Notes: generated by a model from the letters alone, not told the origin. Shown: positions 1 through 13,021, counted from the first letter of the stretch. The stretch: DNA of 64,000 bases from Ornithinimicrobium pratense (GCF_008843165.1 NZ_CP044427.1:2976001-3040000); one strand, 5' to 3'. Program-made: numbers and translations.

Positions 1-2425
<2,425 letters not shown>

Positions 2426-2538
2426 GGTGGTGCCTTTCGGTGCGGTCGCGCGGTGGCTGGAGCGTGGGGATGAGGGTCGGTATGCGGTGGCGGGGGTAGG
2501 GACCTCACCGGGGTCGGTGCGGTAGTCGTGCAGGAGGG

Positions 2539-4368
2539 TCATTCGTCCTCCCCGAAGTCGGGCCGGGCGTCGCGGGCGTACTGGATGTCGTCGTTGCTGG
2601 TGCCGGCGGCGACCATCGGCCAGACCATGGCGTCCTGACTGACCCGGAAGTCCACGACGACGGGCTGGTCGTCGACGGCCATCGCCGTCTCGATCGTGCG
2701 GTCGACGTCCTCAGGCCGCTCGCAGCGCAGGCCGACGCAGCCGTAGGCCTGGGCCAGCATGGTGAAGTCGGGCACCTGCATGGAGGGCAGCTGGGAGGCG
2801 GAGTAGCGCTTGGCGTAGAACAGCGACTGCCACTGCCGGACCATCCCCAGGGCGGCGTTGTTGATGATCGCCACCTTGATCGGGATGCCCTCGACGGAGC
2901 ACGTGGCCAGCTCCTGGTTGGTCATCTGGAAGCAGCCGTCGCCGTCGATCGCCCAGACGGTGGCCTCGGGTCGTCCGACCTTGGCGCCCATGGCGGCGGG
3001 CACGGCATACCCCATGGTCCCCAGGCCACCGGAGTTGAGCCAGCGCCGGGGCTCCTCGTAGCCGATGAACTGGCTGGCCCACATCTGGTGCTGGCCGACG
3101 CCGGCGGCGAACACGGTGTCGGGGCCGGCGAGCGCCCCGATCCGCTCGATGACGTACTCCGGCGCCATCGCGCCGTCGGTGGGTGCGTCGTAGCCCAGGG
3201 GGTAGCGGGCCTTCCAGTCCATGCAGCGCTGGACCCACGCCTCGTAGTCGGGTGCCGCACCGGCCGCAGTGCGCCGCGTCCACTCAGTGACCAGGGCGGT
3301 GATCGTCTCCCGAGCATCACCGAGCAGGCCGACGGCGGTGGGGAAGTTCTTGCCGATCTCGGCCGGGTCGATGTCGGCGTGGATGATCTGCGCGTGCGGG
3401 GCGAAGGTGTGCTTGGCGCCGGTGACCCGGTCGTCGAAGCGGGCACCCAGGCTGATGATCAGGTCCGACTTCTGCAAGGTGGTCACCCCGGAGACCGAAC
3501 CGTGCATGCCGGGCATGCCCATGTGCTGCGGGTGGCTGTCGGGGAAGACGCCGCGGGCCATGAGCGTCGTGACGACGGGGATCCCGGTCAGCTCGGCCAG
3601 CTGGCGCACCTGTGCGGCGGCGTTGGCCCGCAGGCAGCCTCCGCCGACGTAGAGGACCGGCCGGCGGGCGGTGAGCATCAGCTCGACCGCGTCGCGGACC
3701 GCCTCGGGCGCCGCCTGCACCGCGGCCCGCAGGCCCGGCATCGGCAGCTCGCGCAGGGTGTCGTCAGCGAGGGCGGTCAGCGCGTCCTTGGCGACGTCGA
3801 CCAGGACCGGGCCGGGGCGACCGCTGGCGGCCAGGTGAAAGGCTGAGGCCACGGTGGCGGCGATCTCGTCGGGCCGGGTGACCAGGAATGAGTGCTTGGT
3901 CACCGGCATGGAGATCGAGCGGATGTCCGCCTCCTGGAAGGCGTCTGAGCCCATCGCCGTGCTGGCCACGTTGCCGGTGATGGCGACCATCGGCACGGAG
4001 TCCATGTTGGCGTCGGCTAGCGGGGTGACCAGGTTGGTGGCGCCCGGGCCCGAGGTGGCCATGGCCACGCCCACCCGGCCGGTTGCGGCGGCGTACCCCT
4101 GGGCGGCGTGGCCGGCCCCCTGCTCGTGCCGGACCAGGATGTGCCGGATGCCCTCGGCCTGGTAGAGCGCGTCGTAGAGGGGCAGGACGGCGCCACCCGG
4201 GAGCCCGAAGATGTGCTCTACGCCCACCCGCTGGAGGGTCTCGACCAGGGCCTGAGCCCCGGTCCTGCAGGGCGAGGTGGTGGCTGGAGCAGCGCTCGCA
4301 GCAGGCGCGGCGACCGGCGTCGGACCGCCGGGACGAGCCGGCGCCGGCTGCTGGGTGGTGGTGGTCAT
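2539..4368 (-). CDS. ilvB: Acetolactate synthase large (catalytic) subunit IlvB
   Basis: ThDP- and FAD-dependent acetohydroxyacid synthase, the committed step to valine, leucine and isoleucine. It has 609 residues. After a Pro/Ala-rich N-terminal stretch of about 35 residues, the ThDP pyrimidine domain begins with [20 protein letters not shown]. The catalytic glutamate is in HEQGAGHAA (about residue 82). The C-terminal ThDP-binding motif runs from [12 protein letters not shown] to INN. The ATG at 4368 has an AGGAG site about 9 nt upstream. Downstream overlap with an alternative ilvN start is ATGA. Upstream lie the attenuator and leader peptide, so expression is probably controlled by branched-chain aminoacyl-tRNA supply. 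Confidence 0.97.
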   Translation of the reverse strand: MTTTTQQPAPARPGGPTPVAAPAASAAPATTSPCRTGAQALVETLQRVGVEHIFGLPGGAVLPLYDALYQAEGIRHILVRHEQGAGHAAQGYAAATGRVGVAMATSGPGATNLVTPLADANMDSVPMVAITGNVASTAMGSDAFQEADIRSISMPVTKHSFLVTRPDEIAATVASAFHLAASGRPGPVLVDVAKDALTALADDTLRELPMPGLRAAVQAAPEAVRDAVELMLTARRPVLYVGGGCLRANAAAQVRQLAELTGIPVVTTLMARGVFPDSHPQHMGMPGMHGSVSGVTTLQKSDLIISLGARFDDRVTGAKHTFAPHAQIIHADIDPAEIGKNFPTAVGLLGDARETITALVTEWTRRTAAGAAPDYEAWVQRCMDWKARYPLGYDAPTDGAMAPEYVIERIGALAGPDTVFAAGVGQHQMWASQFIGYEEPRRWLNSGGLGTMGYAVPAAMGAKVGRPEATVWAIDGDGCFQMTNQELATCSVEGIPIKVAIINNAALGMVRQWQSLFYAKRYSASQLPSMQVPDFTMLAQAYGCVGLRCERPEDVDRTIETAMAVDDQPVVVDFRVSQDAMVWPMVAAGTSNDDIQYARDARPDFGEDE

Positions 4369-4419
4369 CGGGTGGTTCTCCTGCCTGGAGAGGGGGGGTG
4401 CTGGGGGTGGTCGGGCAAC

Positions 4420-4453
4420 AAAAAACCCCTCGGCCCGGAGGGCAAACGAGGGG
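4420..4453 (-). terminator. Intrinsic terminator acting as ilvB attenuator
   Basis: On the minus strand CCCCTCG (4447-4453) pairs with CGAGGGG (4426-4432) and is followed at once by six T residues (4420-4425). It lies between the leader-peptide stop (4476) and the ilvB start (4368), the position expected of a transcription attenuator. A second perfect 8-bp stem (4486-4493 with 4455-4462, GGACGCGC/GCGCGTCC) sits immediately upstream and begins inside the leader ORF. Confidence 0.85.
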
Positions 4454-4475
4454 AGGACGCGCGGCGGCTGTGGAG

Positions 4476-4526
4476 TCAGGCCGTAGCGCGTCCCGGGCTA
4501 ATAAGTACGAGGGCAGAAAGGTGCAT
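4476..4526 (-). CDS. ilv operon leader peptide (16 residues, probably leaderless)
   Basis: Reads [16 protein letters not shown] then TGA. It has the hallmark of a branched-chain amino acid attenuation peptide: the run Leu-Val-Leu-Ile at residues 6-9. The Val, second Leu and Ile codons are GTA, CTT and ATT, which are uncommon in a 71% GC genome, so ribosome progress there should be sensitive to charged-tRNA supply. A -10-like CAGAGT ends 7 nt before the ATG, so the transcript is expected to start at or near the A of the start codon. A terminator hairpin follows 23 nt after the stop, then ilvB. Peptide function is inferred from composition and position. Confidence 0.85.
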   Translation of the reverse strand: MHLSALVLISPGRATA

Positions 4527-4533
4527 GGGCCAC

Positions 4534-4562
4534 ACTCTGCGCCAGAACTGCCCCCGCGTCAA
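4534..4562 (-). promoter_or_regulatory. Promoter of the ilv leader and operon
   Basis: Minus-strand -35 TTGACG (4557-4562) and -10-like CAGAGT (4534-4539) with 17-bp spacing. The next purine at the expected distance is the A of the leader-peptide ATG at 4526. The divergent padR gene starts about 80 bp away. Confidence 0.65.
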
Positions 4563-4644
4563 CCCCCTGCATGAATATGTGAGCCAACGCACAATCATTC
4601 ATCTATCGCTATGACGTTGACATATCGAGACAGATCGTGACATT

Positions 4645-5478
4645 GTGGACGACATGAACTCACGACACCACGGACCCGGCAGTTTCGGCGGCTTCGGCTT
4701 CGACCCCGACCAGATCTTCGGCCCCAACGGCCTGCTCAACCAGGTGTTTGGCAGCCAGGGCGGCGGTGGCTGGGGCGGCAGCCCTTGGGGGCCGCGCCCT
4801 CCCCGCCCCCCGCACCCCGGCTCACACCAGGGCCCACGCTCGGGCCGGCGGGCCCGCCGCGGCGACGTGCGCAACGCGATCCTGCACCTGCTGCAACGCG
4901 AGCCGATGAACGGCTACCAGCTCATGCAGGAGATCGCGCAGAGCTCCGGCGGCGCCTGGCAGCCCAGCTCCGGGGCGATCTACCCGGCGTTGAGCCTGCT
5001 CGAGGACGAGGGCTTGGTCGAGCAGCACGACGTGGACGGCCGCAAGGCCTACCAGCTCACCGACGCCGGGCGTCACGCCGCCGGGGAGCTGCCCCGGCAG
5101 GCCTGGATGGGCACCGGCGGAGCCGAGCCGGACGACCCCTGGGCGCGGGAGGAGCGAGAGCAGCCGGACGCCTGGTCCGGCGGCGGGGGTCGAGGGCGCG
5201 ACCACGACCGCCACGGTGGCGGACGCCGCGAGCGCGGCGCGCAGCTGTGGAAGGCGCTGGGCAGCGTGGCGATGGCCACTCAGGCCGTCGGCCAGGCGGG
5301 CGACCACCAACTCTCCCGCGAGGCGGCCGGCCTGCTCGACCGCACCCGCCGCGATCTGTACCGGTTGCTCGCCGACGCTGAGGTTGCCCGGGGCGAGGAG
5401 GAGCGGGATGACCTAGGCGACCTCGAGGACGACATTGACGGCGAGATCACCGACGCCGAGATCGTGGACGAGGACTGA
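4645..5478 (+). CDS. PadR-family transcriptional regulator with Gly-rich N-terminus
   Basis: Predicted DNA-binding repressor. Residues 1-70 are rich in Gly, Pro and Trp ([16 protein letters not shown] and similar). The PadR winged-helix domain follows (about 72-150): [20 protein letters not shown], then [16 protein letters not shown] and [13 protein letters not shown]. The C-terminal third is charged and ends in an acidic tail. The start is a GTG at 4645; an ATG at 4654 is equally possible. A TTGACA box at 4617-4622 lies upstream with repeated ACAT words nearby that could be an operator. It is divergent from the ilv operon. The ligand and targets cannot be told from sequence; autoregulation is typical of the family. 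Confidence 0.85.
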   Translation: MDDMNSRHHGPGSFGGFGFDPDQIFGPNGLLNQVFGSQGGGGWGGSPWGPRPPRPPHPGSHQGPRSGRRARRGDVRNAILHLLQREPMNGYQLMQEIAQSSGGAWQPSSGAIYPALSLLEDEGLVEQHDVDGRKAYQLTDAGRHAAGELPRQAWMGTGGAEPDDPWAREEREQPDAWSGGGGRGRDHDRHGGGRRERGAQLWKALGSVAMATQAVGQAGDHQLSREAAGLLDRTRRDLYRLLADAEVARGEEERDDLGDLEDDIDGEITDAEIVDED

Positions 5479-5546
5479 GCTCGCGGCCTTTCCCCCGGGC
5501 TGACCCGGGGGGCGGCAGCCCCCCGGGTGACGGCATACTGGCACCC

Positions 5547-6941
<1,395 letters not shown>

Positions 6942-7107
6942 GGCCGTCCCGCACCGGCGGCCGCCTCCTCCAGCATCGGCCGGGCGGCCTCCTCGTCGCC
7001 GGGCTGACCGGCACCCGACACAGGAGCGGAGCCCGGGGGGTATCCCCCCGGTCGTTCCGGTGGCGCACCGGCTCCTCTGGCCGGGCCGATCAGGACAGGC
7101 TGAGGGT

Positions 7108-7692
7108 ATGCACGAGCACCTCACCTCTCCCTCCCACCTCGACCTCGGACCCACGCCCGGCCGGACCCCCGATGGCAGTCCCCCACCCCTGCCCGGTCCT
7201 GTTCTCAACGGACCGACGACCGGCCAGTATCCGACCGACGCCAGCTCGACCGGCACACCTCCGAACAGCGGCGGCGCAGCCGGCCCCCGCCGAGCGTTCC
7301 AGATCCTGCGGCGCTCCCCGGTGCGCCGGGACGCCAGCCGGGGCATGTTGGGTGGCGTGTGCGCCGGCATCGCCCGGTCTACCGGCTTCTCGGTCGTCGC
7401 GGTCCGGGTGATCGCGGTGCTGGCGGCTCTGCTGCCCGGCACTGTCGGCGGCGCCTACCTTCTCGCCTGGGCGCTGCTGCCCGACGCGGACGGCAACGTC
7501 CACGCCGAACGGGCGATGCTTGACGGTCGACCCCGGTCGCTGGTGATCCTCGGACTGGGTGGGATCGCCCTCATCGGCATGCTCAGCTGGGCCTTCAACA
7601 CCTGGCCGCTGCTGATCGGGGCAGGCATCGTCATCCTGGTGCTGCTGAACAAGCTGGGCCGCTCCAGGGCGCCCCACCACCCCCACGGCTGA
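7108..7692 (+). CDS. PspC-domain membrane protein
   Basis: 194 residues. The N-terminal 65 residues are Pro/Thr/Gly-rich and probably disordered. The PspC motif RDASRGMLGGVCAGIARSTG follows near residue 75 and leads into hydrophobic helices (VRVIAVLAALLPGTVGGAYLL, then ILGLGGIALIGML and LLIGAGIVILVLL). PspC proteins are membrane components linked to envelope stress, and in actinobacteria they often stand alone or near sensor kinases. The ATG at 7108 is preceded by CAGGCT six bases upstream, fitting a leaderless start. A start 48 bp upstream is open but unlikely. No other psp genes are near. Confidence 0.8.
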   Translation: MHEHLTSPSHLDLGPTPGRTPDGSPPPLPGPVLNGPTTGQYPTDASSTGTPPNSGGAAGPRRAFQILRRSPVRRDASRGMLGGVCAGIARSTGFSVVAVRVIAVLAALLPGTVGGAYLLAWALLPDADGNVHAERAMLDGRPRSLVILGLGGIALIGMLSWAFNTWPLLIGAGIVILVLLNKLGRSRAPHHPHG

Positions 7693-7696
7693 CCGC

Positions 7697-7730
7697 TGAG
7701 GCGCCCCGGCGACAGGCGACGGGGCGCTCA
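7697..7730. terminator. Bidirectional hairpin between convergent genes
   Basis: TGAGGCGCCCC pairs with GGGGCGCTCA with one bulged base and a 12-14 nt loop, between the PspC gene and the convergent membrane gene. There is no T-tract, as is common in high-GC genomes. Confidence 0.55.
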
Positions 7731-8156
7731 GGCGCCGGGCGAGCTGACGGGAGCCGGCTCGGCCTTCAGCAGCTGGCGCGCGGCCATGAGCGCGAGGATC
7801 CCGCCGAAGGCACTCATCACCAGGCCCGGCCCGGGCATCCACCCAGCGGTCCCGACCAGCCTCAGCAGCTGGACCGCCTGCCAGACCGGGAGGACCAGGC
7901 CCACCACCCCCGCGATCAGGCCCTGGATCGCCGCTGCCGTCCGCAGGCGCGGCGGCAGGATGCTGCCCGCCACGGCGAGCAGGGCGAAGTAGAAGACCCA
8001 CAGCCCGGGCGCGACGCCCAGGACCAGGGTCCGCGACAGCCCGACGGCACCGCTGACGGTGCCCAACTCGGTGTAGAGCCAGGGCAGCCAACCACCGAGC
8101 GCCATGAAGGCGCCGGCGCCCAGCAGGCGCATCTGTCCGGGGGGTCGCCTTCTCAT
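7728..8156 (-). CDS. Four-helix membrane protein, unknown function
   Basis: 142 residues with four hydrophobic segments: LLGAGAFMALGGWLPWLY, LVLGVAPGLWVFYFALLAVA, AAIQGLIAGVVGLVLPVW and PGLVMSAFGGILALMAA. I do not recognise the family. The ATG at 8156 is chosen because TAGGGT (8164-8169, minus strand) ends exactly 7 nt before it, matching the leaderless pattern seen at many genes here; a GTG nine bases upstream is the alternative. It is convergent with the PspC gene and divergent from the DUF4212 gene. Nothing in the context identifies a role. Confidence 0.7.
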   Translation of the reverse strand: MRRRPPGQMRLLGAGAFMALGGWLPWLYTELGTVSGAVGLSRTLVLGVAPGLWVFYFALLAVAGSILPPRLRTAAAIQGLIAGVVGLVLPVWQAVQLLRLVGTAGWMPGPGLVMSAFGGILALMAARQLLKAEPAPVSSPGA

Positions 8157-8350
8157 GCAGCGCACCCTAACGCGGCCGACGAGGCCTGGCGGCGGCCGTA
8201 CCGTTCACCGCGCCGCTCGACCGTTCGGCGTGTCAGACCCGCCGTTCGGCGCCGCTGCGGAGAGCCGCCCTTGACCCCACCCCGGGCGGCTCGGTTGTGT
8301 GGCCGAGCGCGGCACCCGCCGCCTGCCCGCACCCCGAGCAAGGAGGCTCG

Positions 8351-8632
8351 ATGCTCGACGTCGAACAGCGACAACGGTATTGGAAACGCAATCTGCGGCT
8401 GATGTCCATTCTCCTGGTGATCTGGGCCCTGGTGTCCTTCGGTGCCGGGATCCTCTTCGTGGAACCGCTCAACAACATCTCTCTCTTCGGGATCCCGCTC
8501 GGCTTCTGGTTCGCCCAGCAGGGTTCGATCATCACCTTCCTCATCCTCATCGCGATCTACGTCTGGCGGATGGACAAGCTCGATGCCGAGTTCGGCATCA
8601 CCGAGTATGAGCAGGAGGTGCACCACGGATGA
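8351..8632 (+). CDS. DUF4212 protein, small subunit of a sodium:solute symporter
   Basis: 93 residues with two membrane helices (LRLMSILLVIWALVSFGAGI and a second from about GSIITFLILIAIYVW) joined by a short FGIPLGFWFAQQ loop, the typical DUF4212 layout. Members are encoded just before a large solute:sodium symporter and are thought to be its partner. The ATG at 8351 has a strong AAGGAGG site 7 nt upstream. The stop overlaps the symporter start by 4 bp (ATGA). The upstream gap (8157-8350) contains CCGTTC words at 8201, 8221 and 8242 within loosely repeated phrases. Confidence 0.88.
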   Translation: MLDVEQRQRYWKRNLRLMSILLVIWALVSFGAGILFVEPLNNISLFGIPLGFWFAQQGSIITFLILIAIYVWRMDKLDAEFGITEYEQEVHHG

Positions 8633-10404
8633 GCAACACGCAGCTGTGGACGTTGATCTTCGTCGTCATCACCTTCTCCTTCTACATCTGGATCGCCTAC
8701 CGCAGCCGGGTCTCCGACACGGCCGGCTTCTACGTCGCGGGCGGTGGCATCCCGGCACCCGCCAACGGCGCGGCGATTGCCGCGGACTGGATGAGCGCGG
8801 CCTCGTTCATCTCGATGGCCGGCCTCATCGCCTTCAGCCAGAACGGCTACGCCGGCTCGGTCTTCCTCATGGGATGGACCGGTGGCTACGTGCTGCTGGC
8901 CATGCTCCTGGCGCCCTACCTGCGCAAGTTCGGCAAGTACACCGTCCCGGAGTTCGTCGGCGACCGCTACAACGAGACCGCCCGCCTCGTCGCGGTCGTC
9001 TGCGCCCTCGTCGTCTCCTTCGTCTACGTCGCCGGCCAGATGTCCGGCGTCGGCGTGGTCTTCCAGCGCTTCCTGGGCGTGGACTCGACCTGGGGCGTGG
9101 TCATCGGCATGGCGATCGTCTTCACCTACGCCGTGCTCGGCGGGATGAAGGGCATCACCTGGACCCAGGCGGCGCAGTACACCGTGCTGATCATCGCCTA
9201 CCTGATCCCGGCGGTCGCGATCTCGCTGCAGCTGGCGGGTAACCCGCTGCCGCAGATCGGTTTCGGCGCCATCCTGGACGACCTGGACGGCCTGCAGCGC
9301 GACCTGGGCCTCGAGGCCTACACCGAGGCCTTCACCCAGACCTCGATGATGAACATGATCCTCATCACGGCGGCGCTGATGTTCGGCACCGCCGGGCTGC
9401 CCCACGTCATCGTGCGGTTCTACACGGCCCGGTCGGTGCGGGCGGCACGCTACTCCGCGCTGTGGGCGCTGTTCTTCATCTCCCTGCTCTACACCGTGGC
9501 CCCGGCGGTCGGTGCCTTCAGCAAGTACAACGTGCTGAGCACGATTCCCGGCACCGGGGTGGACGAGACACCTGCCTGGTTCGACAGCTGGATGGAGGTC
9601 GGCCTGATCGAGGTCAACGACCTCAACGCCAACGGCATCATCGACGTCGCCGGAGTCGGGCTCGGGCCGGGCACGGAGCTGATCATCAACAACGACATCG
9701 TGGTGCTCGCCACGCCTGAGATCGCCGGCCTGCCGGCCCCGATCGTGGGCCTGGTCGCCGCGGGTGGTCTGGCGGCGGCCCTGTCCACGGCCTCGGGTCT
9801 GCTGCTGGTCATCTCCAGCTCGGTGGCCAACGACATCTACTACACGCGGATCAACCCGCAGGCCAGCGAGGCCCGGCAGCTCGTCGTCGGCCGGATCGCG
9901 ATGGGTGCGGCCATCCTCATCGCCGGCTACCTGGGCATCAACCCGCCCGGGTTCGTGGCCGAGGTGGTCGCCTTGGCCTTCGGGCTGGCTGCGGCCAGCT
10001 TCTTCCCGATCCTGTTCCTGGGGATCTTCTGGAAGAAGGCCACGGCTGTCGCAGCAGCGGCTGGTATGACGGTCGGCATCGTCTTCACGCTGGGTTACCA
10101 GCTGTGGACGCTGCCCACCTTCTTCGGCAATGACCTCATCCTCGACATCCCGGCCACGGGTGTCGGCACGATCGGGATGATCCTGAACCTGCTGACGATC
10201 CTCATCGTCAGCCAGTTCACCCCGAAGCCGAGCGAGCTGATGCAGAAGGTCGTCGAGGACGTCCGCTACCCCGGCCGCTCCGAGCTGGTGGTCGCCCACG
10301 CCGAGGGCACCCTGCACGACGGCGGGGCCGGTCTGCCGGTGGACGGTGCAGGCGCGCACCCGGCCGACCCATCCGAGGGTCGCGACTCGGGACCGGAGCG
10401 CTGA
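8629..10404 (+). CDS. Cation:acetate-type symporter (SSS family)
   Basis: 591-residue polytopic protein with about 13 hydrophobic segments. SSS-family features include RVSDTAGFYVAGGGIPAPANG near the N-terminus, AADWMSAASFISMAGLIAF, the YVAGQMSGVGVVF helix and FTYAVLGGMKGITWTQAAQY. It likely imports acetate or a related short monocarboxylate with Na+; the substrate is inferred from similarity to ActP and the DUF4212 partner. Translation is coupled to the DUF4212 gene (ATGA overlap). The C-terminal 45 residues are hydrophilic and Gly/Asp-rich. A 10-bp hairpin terminator follows. Acetate uptake would fit the PEP carboxykinase and acyl-CoA synthetase elsewhere in the window. Confidence 0.9.
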   Translation: MSNTQLWTLIFVVITFSFYIWIAYRSRVSDTAGFYVAGGGIPAPANGAAIAADWMSAASFISMAGLIAFSQNGYAGSVFLMGWTGGYVLLAMLLAPYLRKFGKYTVPEFVGDRYNETARLVAVVCALVVSFVYVAGQMSGVGVVFQRFLGVDSTWGVVIGMAIVFTYAVLGGMKGITWTQAAQYTVLIIAYLIPAVAISLQLAGNPLPQIGFGAILDDLDGLQRDLGLEAYTEAFTQTSMMNMILITAALMFGTAGLPHVIVRFYTARSVRAARYSALWALFFISLLYTVAPAVGAFSKYNVLSTIPGTGVDETPAWFDSWMEVGLIEVNDLNANGIIDVAGVGLGPGTELIINNDIVVLATPEIAGLPAPIVGLVAAGGLAAALSTASGLLLVISSSVANDIYYTRINPQASEARQLVVGRIAMGAAILIAGYLGINPPGFVAEVVALAFGLAAASFFPILFLGIFWKKATAVAAAAGMTVGIVFTLGYQLWTLPTFFGNDLILDIPATGVGTIGMILNLLTILIVSQFTPKPSELMQKVVEDVRYPGRSELVVAHAEGTLHDGGAGLPVDGAGAHPADPSEGRDSGPER

Positions 10405-10430
10405 GCCGCACCCCCCGCCCGCGCTAGCAC

Positions 10431-10464
10431 GAGGAGCCGGTCCCCGACAGGGGGCCGGCTCCTC
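10431..10464 (+). terminator. Hairpin terminator after the symporter
   Basis: GAGGAGCCGG (10431-10440) pairs perfectly with CCGGCTCCTC (10455-10464) across a 14-nt loop, 26 bp after the symporter stop. There is no T-run. Confidence 0.65.
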
Positions 10465-10611
10465 TGCGTCGCCGGGACCCTCGGGCTCTTGCCTCCTGTG
10501 CGCCCGTGACCAGAGGCGGCATCCGGTGCCGGCCGGCACGCGGCCTTCTGGGGAACCGCACGGGCGGGGATGTCGTCCCACCTCCATCAATCTCTTGGTC
10601 AGGAGCGCAGG

Positions 10612-12612
10612 ATGACGACACAGCCCGCCCACCCCCGCAGCACCCTCATCCTCGCGGTGGTCGCACCGCTGGTCGCCGGGCTCGCGGCCTGCACCCCGGC
10701 CGACATCATCTCCCCGCCTGCGGCGGGAGCGGGCCAGCTGCAGCCCTTCGACTCCTGCGAGGAGCTGCTCGGTTATTTCCAGGAGCACGCGCTGGAGGAG
10801 GTCGGCCCCTGGGGGCTTGGGTCCACACCCGTATGGGGATGGGAGGACCTGGCCATGGTCGACGGGGCCGGTGCGGAGGGGGGTGACTCTGCGGCGCCGG
10901 AATCAGCCGCGGACGGTGACGCCGGAGCCGGGGTGGACTTCTCCGGCACCAACAACCAGGTCGAGGGCGTTGAGGAGCCAGACCTGCTCCAGACCGACGG
11001 CGAGATCATCCTCACCGTGCGCTCGGGTCGCCTGGTCGTGGTGGACGCGGCCAGCGCCGAGAAGGTGGGCGAGGTCCGGCTGCCCCAGCGTGGCGAGGGC
11101 GGGCAGACCGAGCTGCTGCTGGACCGCACGACTCGCCGAGCCCTGGTGCTCACCCAGGAGTGGGCGGCGGGCGGGGTGGGCTTCGCCGTGGACGGCATGG
11201 TCACCCGACCCGCCTACAGCCCCGAGCGGACCGTGCTCACCCTGGTGGACCTGGCCGACCCCACGGCCCCCACGGTCATCGGGGGTATGCGGCTGGAGGG
11301 CAGCTACCGCTCGGCCCGGATGCATGACGGCACCGCCCGGGTGGTGATGGTCACCGCGCCGCCGGGGCTGACCTTCGTCCAACCCCGCGACGGGAGCCTG
11401 GTCGCGGAGGAGTCGGCCGAGGCCGCCAACCGGCGGATCATCGAGGAGTCGACCCTGGACGCGTGGCTGCCGCACCTGCAGCTCCTCACCGCGACCGGGT
11501 CGGGCGTGAGCGAGCTGGCCGTGCCGTGCGAGGAGGTCGCCCGGCCGCCGGAGTTCTCCGGGCTCTCCACCATGGCCGTGCTCACCTTCGACGTGTCCGG
11601 GGACCCGCGTCCGACCTCGGCGACCGGCCTGGTCGCCACCGGCTCCACCGTCTACGCCTCGACGGACCGCCTGGTCGTCGCGACCTCCGCCTGGGACGCG
11701 TGGCCGACCGGGTTTGCGGACAACCTGGGCGGCAGCGACGTGGGCTGGCCCGGGGGCGGTGGCGGGGAGCAGGTCAGCACCTCGCTGCATACCTTCGACC
11801 TGGGGCAGGAGGGGGGCACGGACTACCTGGCGTCCGGGCGCGTGCCGGGCCGGTTGCTCAACCAGTTCGCGCTGGACGAGAGCGAGGGGGTGATCCGGGT
11901 GGCGACCACAATGGAGGCCACCCAGAAAACCCCCTCGAGCAGCTCGCTGGTCATGCTCGCCGAGCAGGGCCGGGAGCTGGTGCAGACCGGACGCGTGGAC
12001 GACCTCGGGCTCACCGAGCGGATCTATGCCGTGCGCTACCTCTCCCCCGACCTGGCGGCCGTGGTGACCTTCCGGGAGACCGACCCCCTCTACCTGGTCG
12101 ACACCTCCGACCCCGCCGCACCCGTGGTCGCGGGCGAGCTGAAGATCCCCGGTTACTCGGCCTACCTTCATCCCGTCGGCGAGGGCCTTCTGCTGGGACT
12201 GGGCCAGGACGCGACGGAGGACGGTCGGACCACCGGCCTGCAGCTCTCGCTCTTCGACGTCTCCGACCCGGCAGACCCCGCCCTGGTCTCCCAGGTGCAC
12301 TGGGAGGACCACCACTCCGCCGCCGAGCACGACCACCGCGCCTTCCGCTACTGGGCGCCGACCGGGCAGGTGTTCGTGCCCAGCGAGGCCTGGCACCGGG
12401 ACTCCAGCTGGACGGGGGTGGTCAGCGCGCAGGTGCAGGGTGCCCAGGTGCTCCGGGGGCCCGACCTGCGGGTGGGCGGGTCGGACGACACCAGCTGGGA
12501 GTATGCCCTGCGGACCATCGTCGTCGATGAGCAGTTGTGGGTGCTGGGTGAGTCCACCCTCCGGGCCGTGGACCTGGCCACCCTGGAGGAGCTGGCCAGG
12601 GTCTCGCTGTGA
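10612..12612 (+). CDS. Secreted beta-propeller-domain lipoprotein
   Basis: 666 residues. The N-terminus has a lipoprotein signal peptide: charged start, hydrophobic LILAVVAPLVAGL, then lipobox LAAC. The mature protein carries the beta-propeller signature FSGTNNQVEGVEEPDLLQTDG (quoted in part as NNQVEGVEEPDLLQTDG), followed by repeated blades such as LTLVDLADPTAPTVIG and LYLVDTSDPAAPVVAG. Such proteins lie on the outer face of the membrane; the biochemical role is unknown. The ATG at 10612 follows AGGAG and directly yields the signal peptide; an upstream in-frame ATG at 10570 would bury it. It stands alone between two terminated or promoter-bearing gaps. Confidence 0.87.
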   Translation: MTTQPAHPRSTLILAVVAPLVAGLAACTPADIISPPAAGAGQLQPFDSCEELLGYFQEHALEEVGPWGLGSTPVWGWEDLAMVDGAGAEGGDSAAPESAADGDAGAGVDFSGTNNQVEGVEEPDLLQTDGEIILTVRSGRLVVVDAASAEKVGEVRLPQRGEGGQTELLLDRTTRRALVLTQEWAAGGVGFAVDGMVTRPAYSPERTVLTLVDLADPTAPTVIGGMRLEGSYRSARMHDGTARVVMVTAPPGLTFVQPRDGSLVAEESAEAANRRIIEESTLDAWLPHLQLLTATGSGVSELAVPCEEVARPPEFSGLSTMAVLTFDVSGDPRPTSATGLVATGSTVYASTDRLVVATSAWDAWPTGFADNLGGSDVGWPGGGGGEQVSTSLHTFDLGQEGGTDYLASGRVPGRLLNQFALDESEGVIRVATTMEATQKTPSSSSLVMLAEQGRELVQTGRVDDLGLTERIYAVRYLSPDLAAVVTFRETDPLYLVDTSDPAAPVVAGELKIPGYSAYLHPVGEGLLLGLGQDATEDGRTTGLQLSLFDVSDPADPALVSQVHWEDHHSAAEHDHRAFRYWAPTGQVFVPSEAWHRDSSWTGVVSAQVQGAQVLRGPDLRVGGSDDTSWEYALRTIVVDEQLWVLGESTLRAVDLATLEELARVSL

Positions 12613-12731
12613 GGCGCCGCGCGTAGGCCCGGAGAACTTCTCTGCGAAATTTCTCTTCCCGCCCAGGGATCGGTGGTTTGGACCGGATGTGCAGCCCCAC
12701 TTCGAGGAATCAGCGACAAAATGAGGTGGGT

Positions 12732-12860
12732 ATGCAGATACTGCGATATGGCCCCTCTCTGGGCCGGCGTCAGCGAATTGACTTCGTCAGAACCGGTGGG
12801 CTAGAACTGCACCCATGCCGTTCCCCCCTCGCCGCCGAATGCGTCGCTGCTGAGTCCTGA
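12732..12860 (+). CDS. Candidate leader peptide upstream of metY
   Basis: 42-codon ORF in the 409-bp gap before metY. ATG at 12732 has GAGG five bases upstream. The peptide contains RRQRIDFVRTGGLELHPC, which resembles my recollection of actinobacterial leader peptides (RRxxxDxxR...C) found upstream of sulfur-assimilation genes, here in front of a sulfhydrylase. Alternatively, a promoter-like TTGACT (12778-12783) and TAGAAC (12802-12807) place a start site at 12815, where a leaderless 12-residue peptide MPFPPRRRMRRC could be made in another frame. The rest of the gap shows AGAGCACC words (12977-13013) but no clear terminator or riboswitch. Function is inferred. Confidence 0.45.
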   Translation: MQILRYGPSLGRRQRIDFVRTGGLELHPCRSPLAAECVAAES

Positions 12861-13021
12861 CCTCGCAGCCTGACGCCACCGACACGCACGCGTGCACCAG
12901 CACGGCATACCGGCTCCGCGCCCTGGCGGGACTCAGCAGAGTGACTGAACGCCACCCTGCCCCATCCCTTCCCCAGAGCACCTCTGCCAGAGCACCTCTC
13001 CCAGAGCACCCAGGAGCACCC

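Noticed and set aside
4369..4644. T-box upstream of ilvB
   Set aside because: No T-box TGGN bulge or specifier-loop layout is seen; the Leu-Val-Leu-Ile ORF plus terminator indicates peptide attenuation.
8557..10788. 743-codon antisense frame opposite the symporter
   Set aside because: Same reason: Asp/His/Arg/Gly-rich shadow of a well-supported membrane protein gene.
12613..13021. SAM riboswitch upstream of metY
   Set aside because: SAM-IV elements precede such genes in some actinobacteria, but I could not find the conserved core and pseudoknot sequences; a leader peptide explains the gap better.
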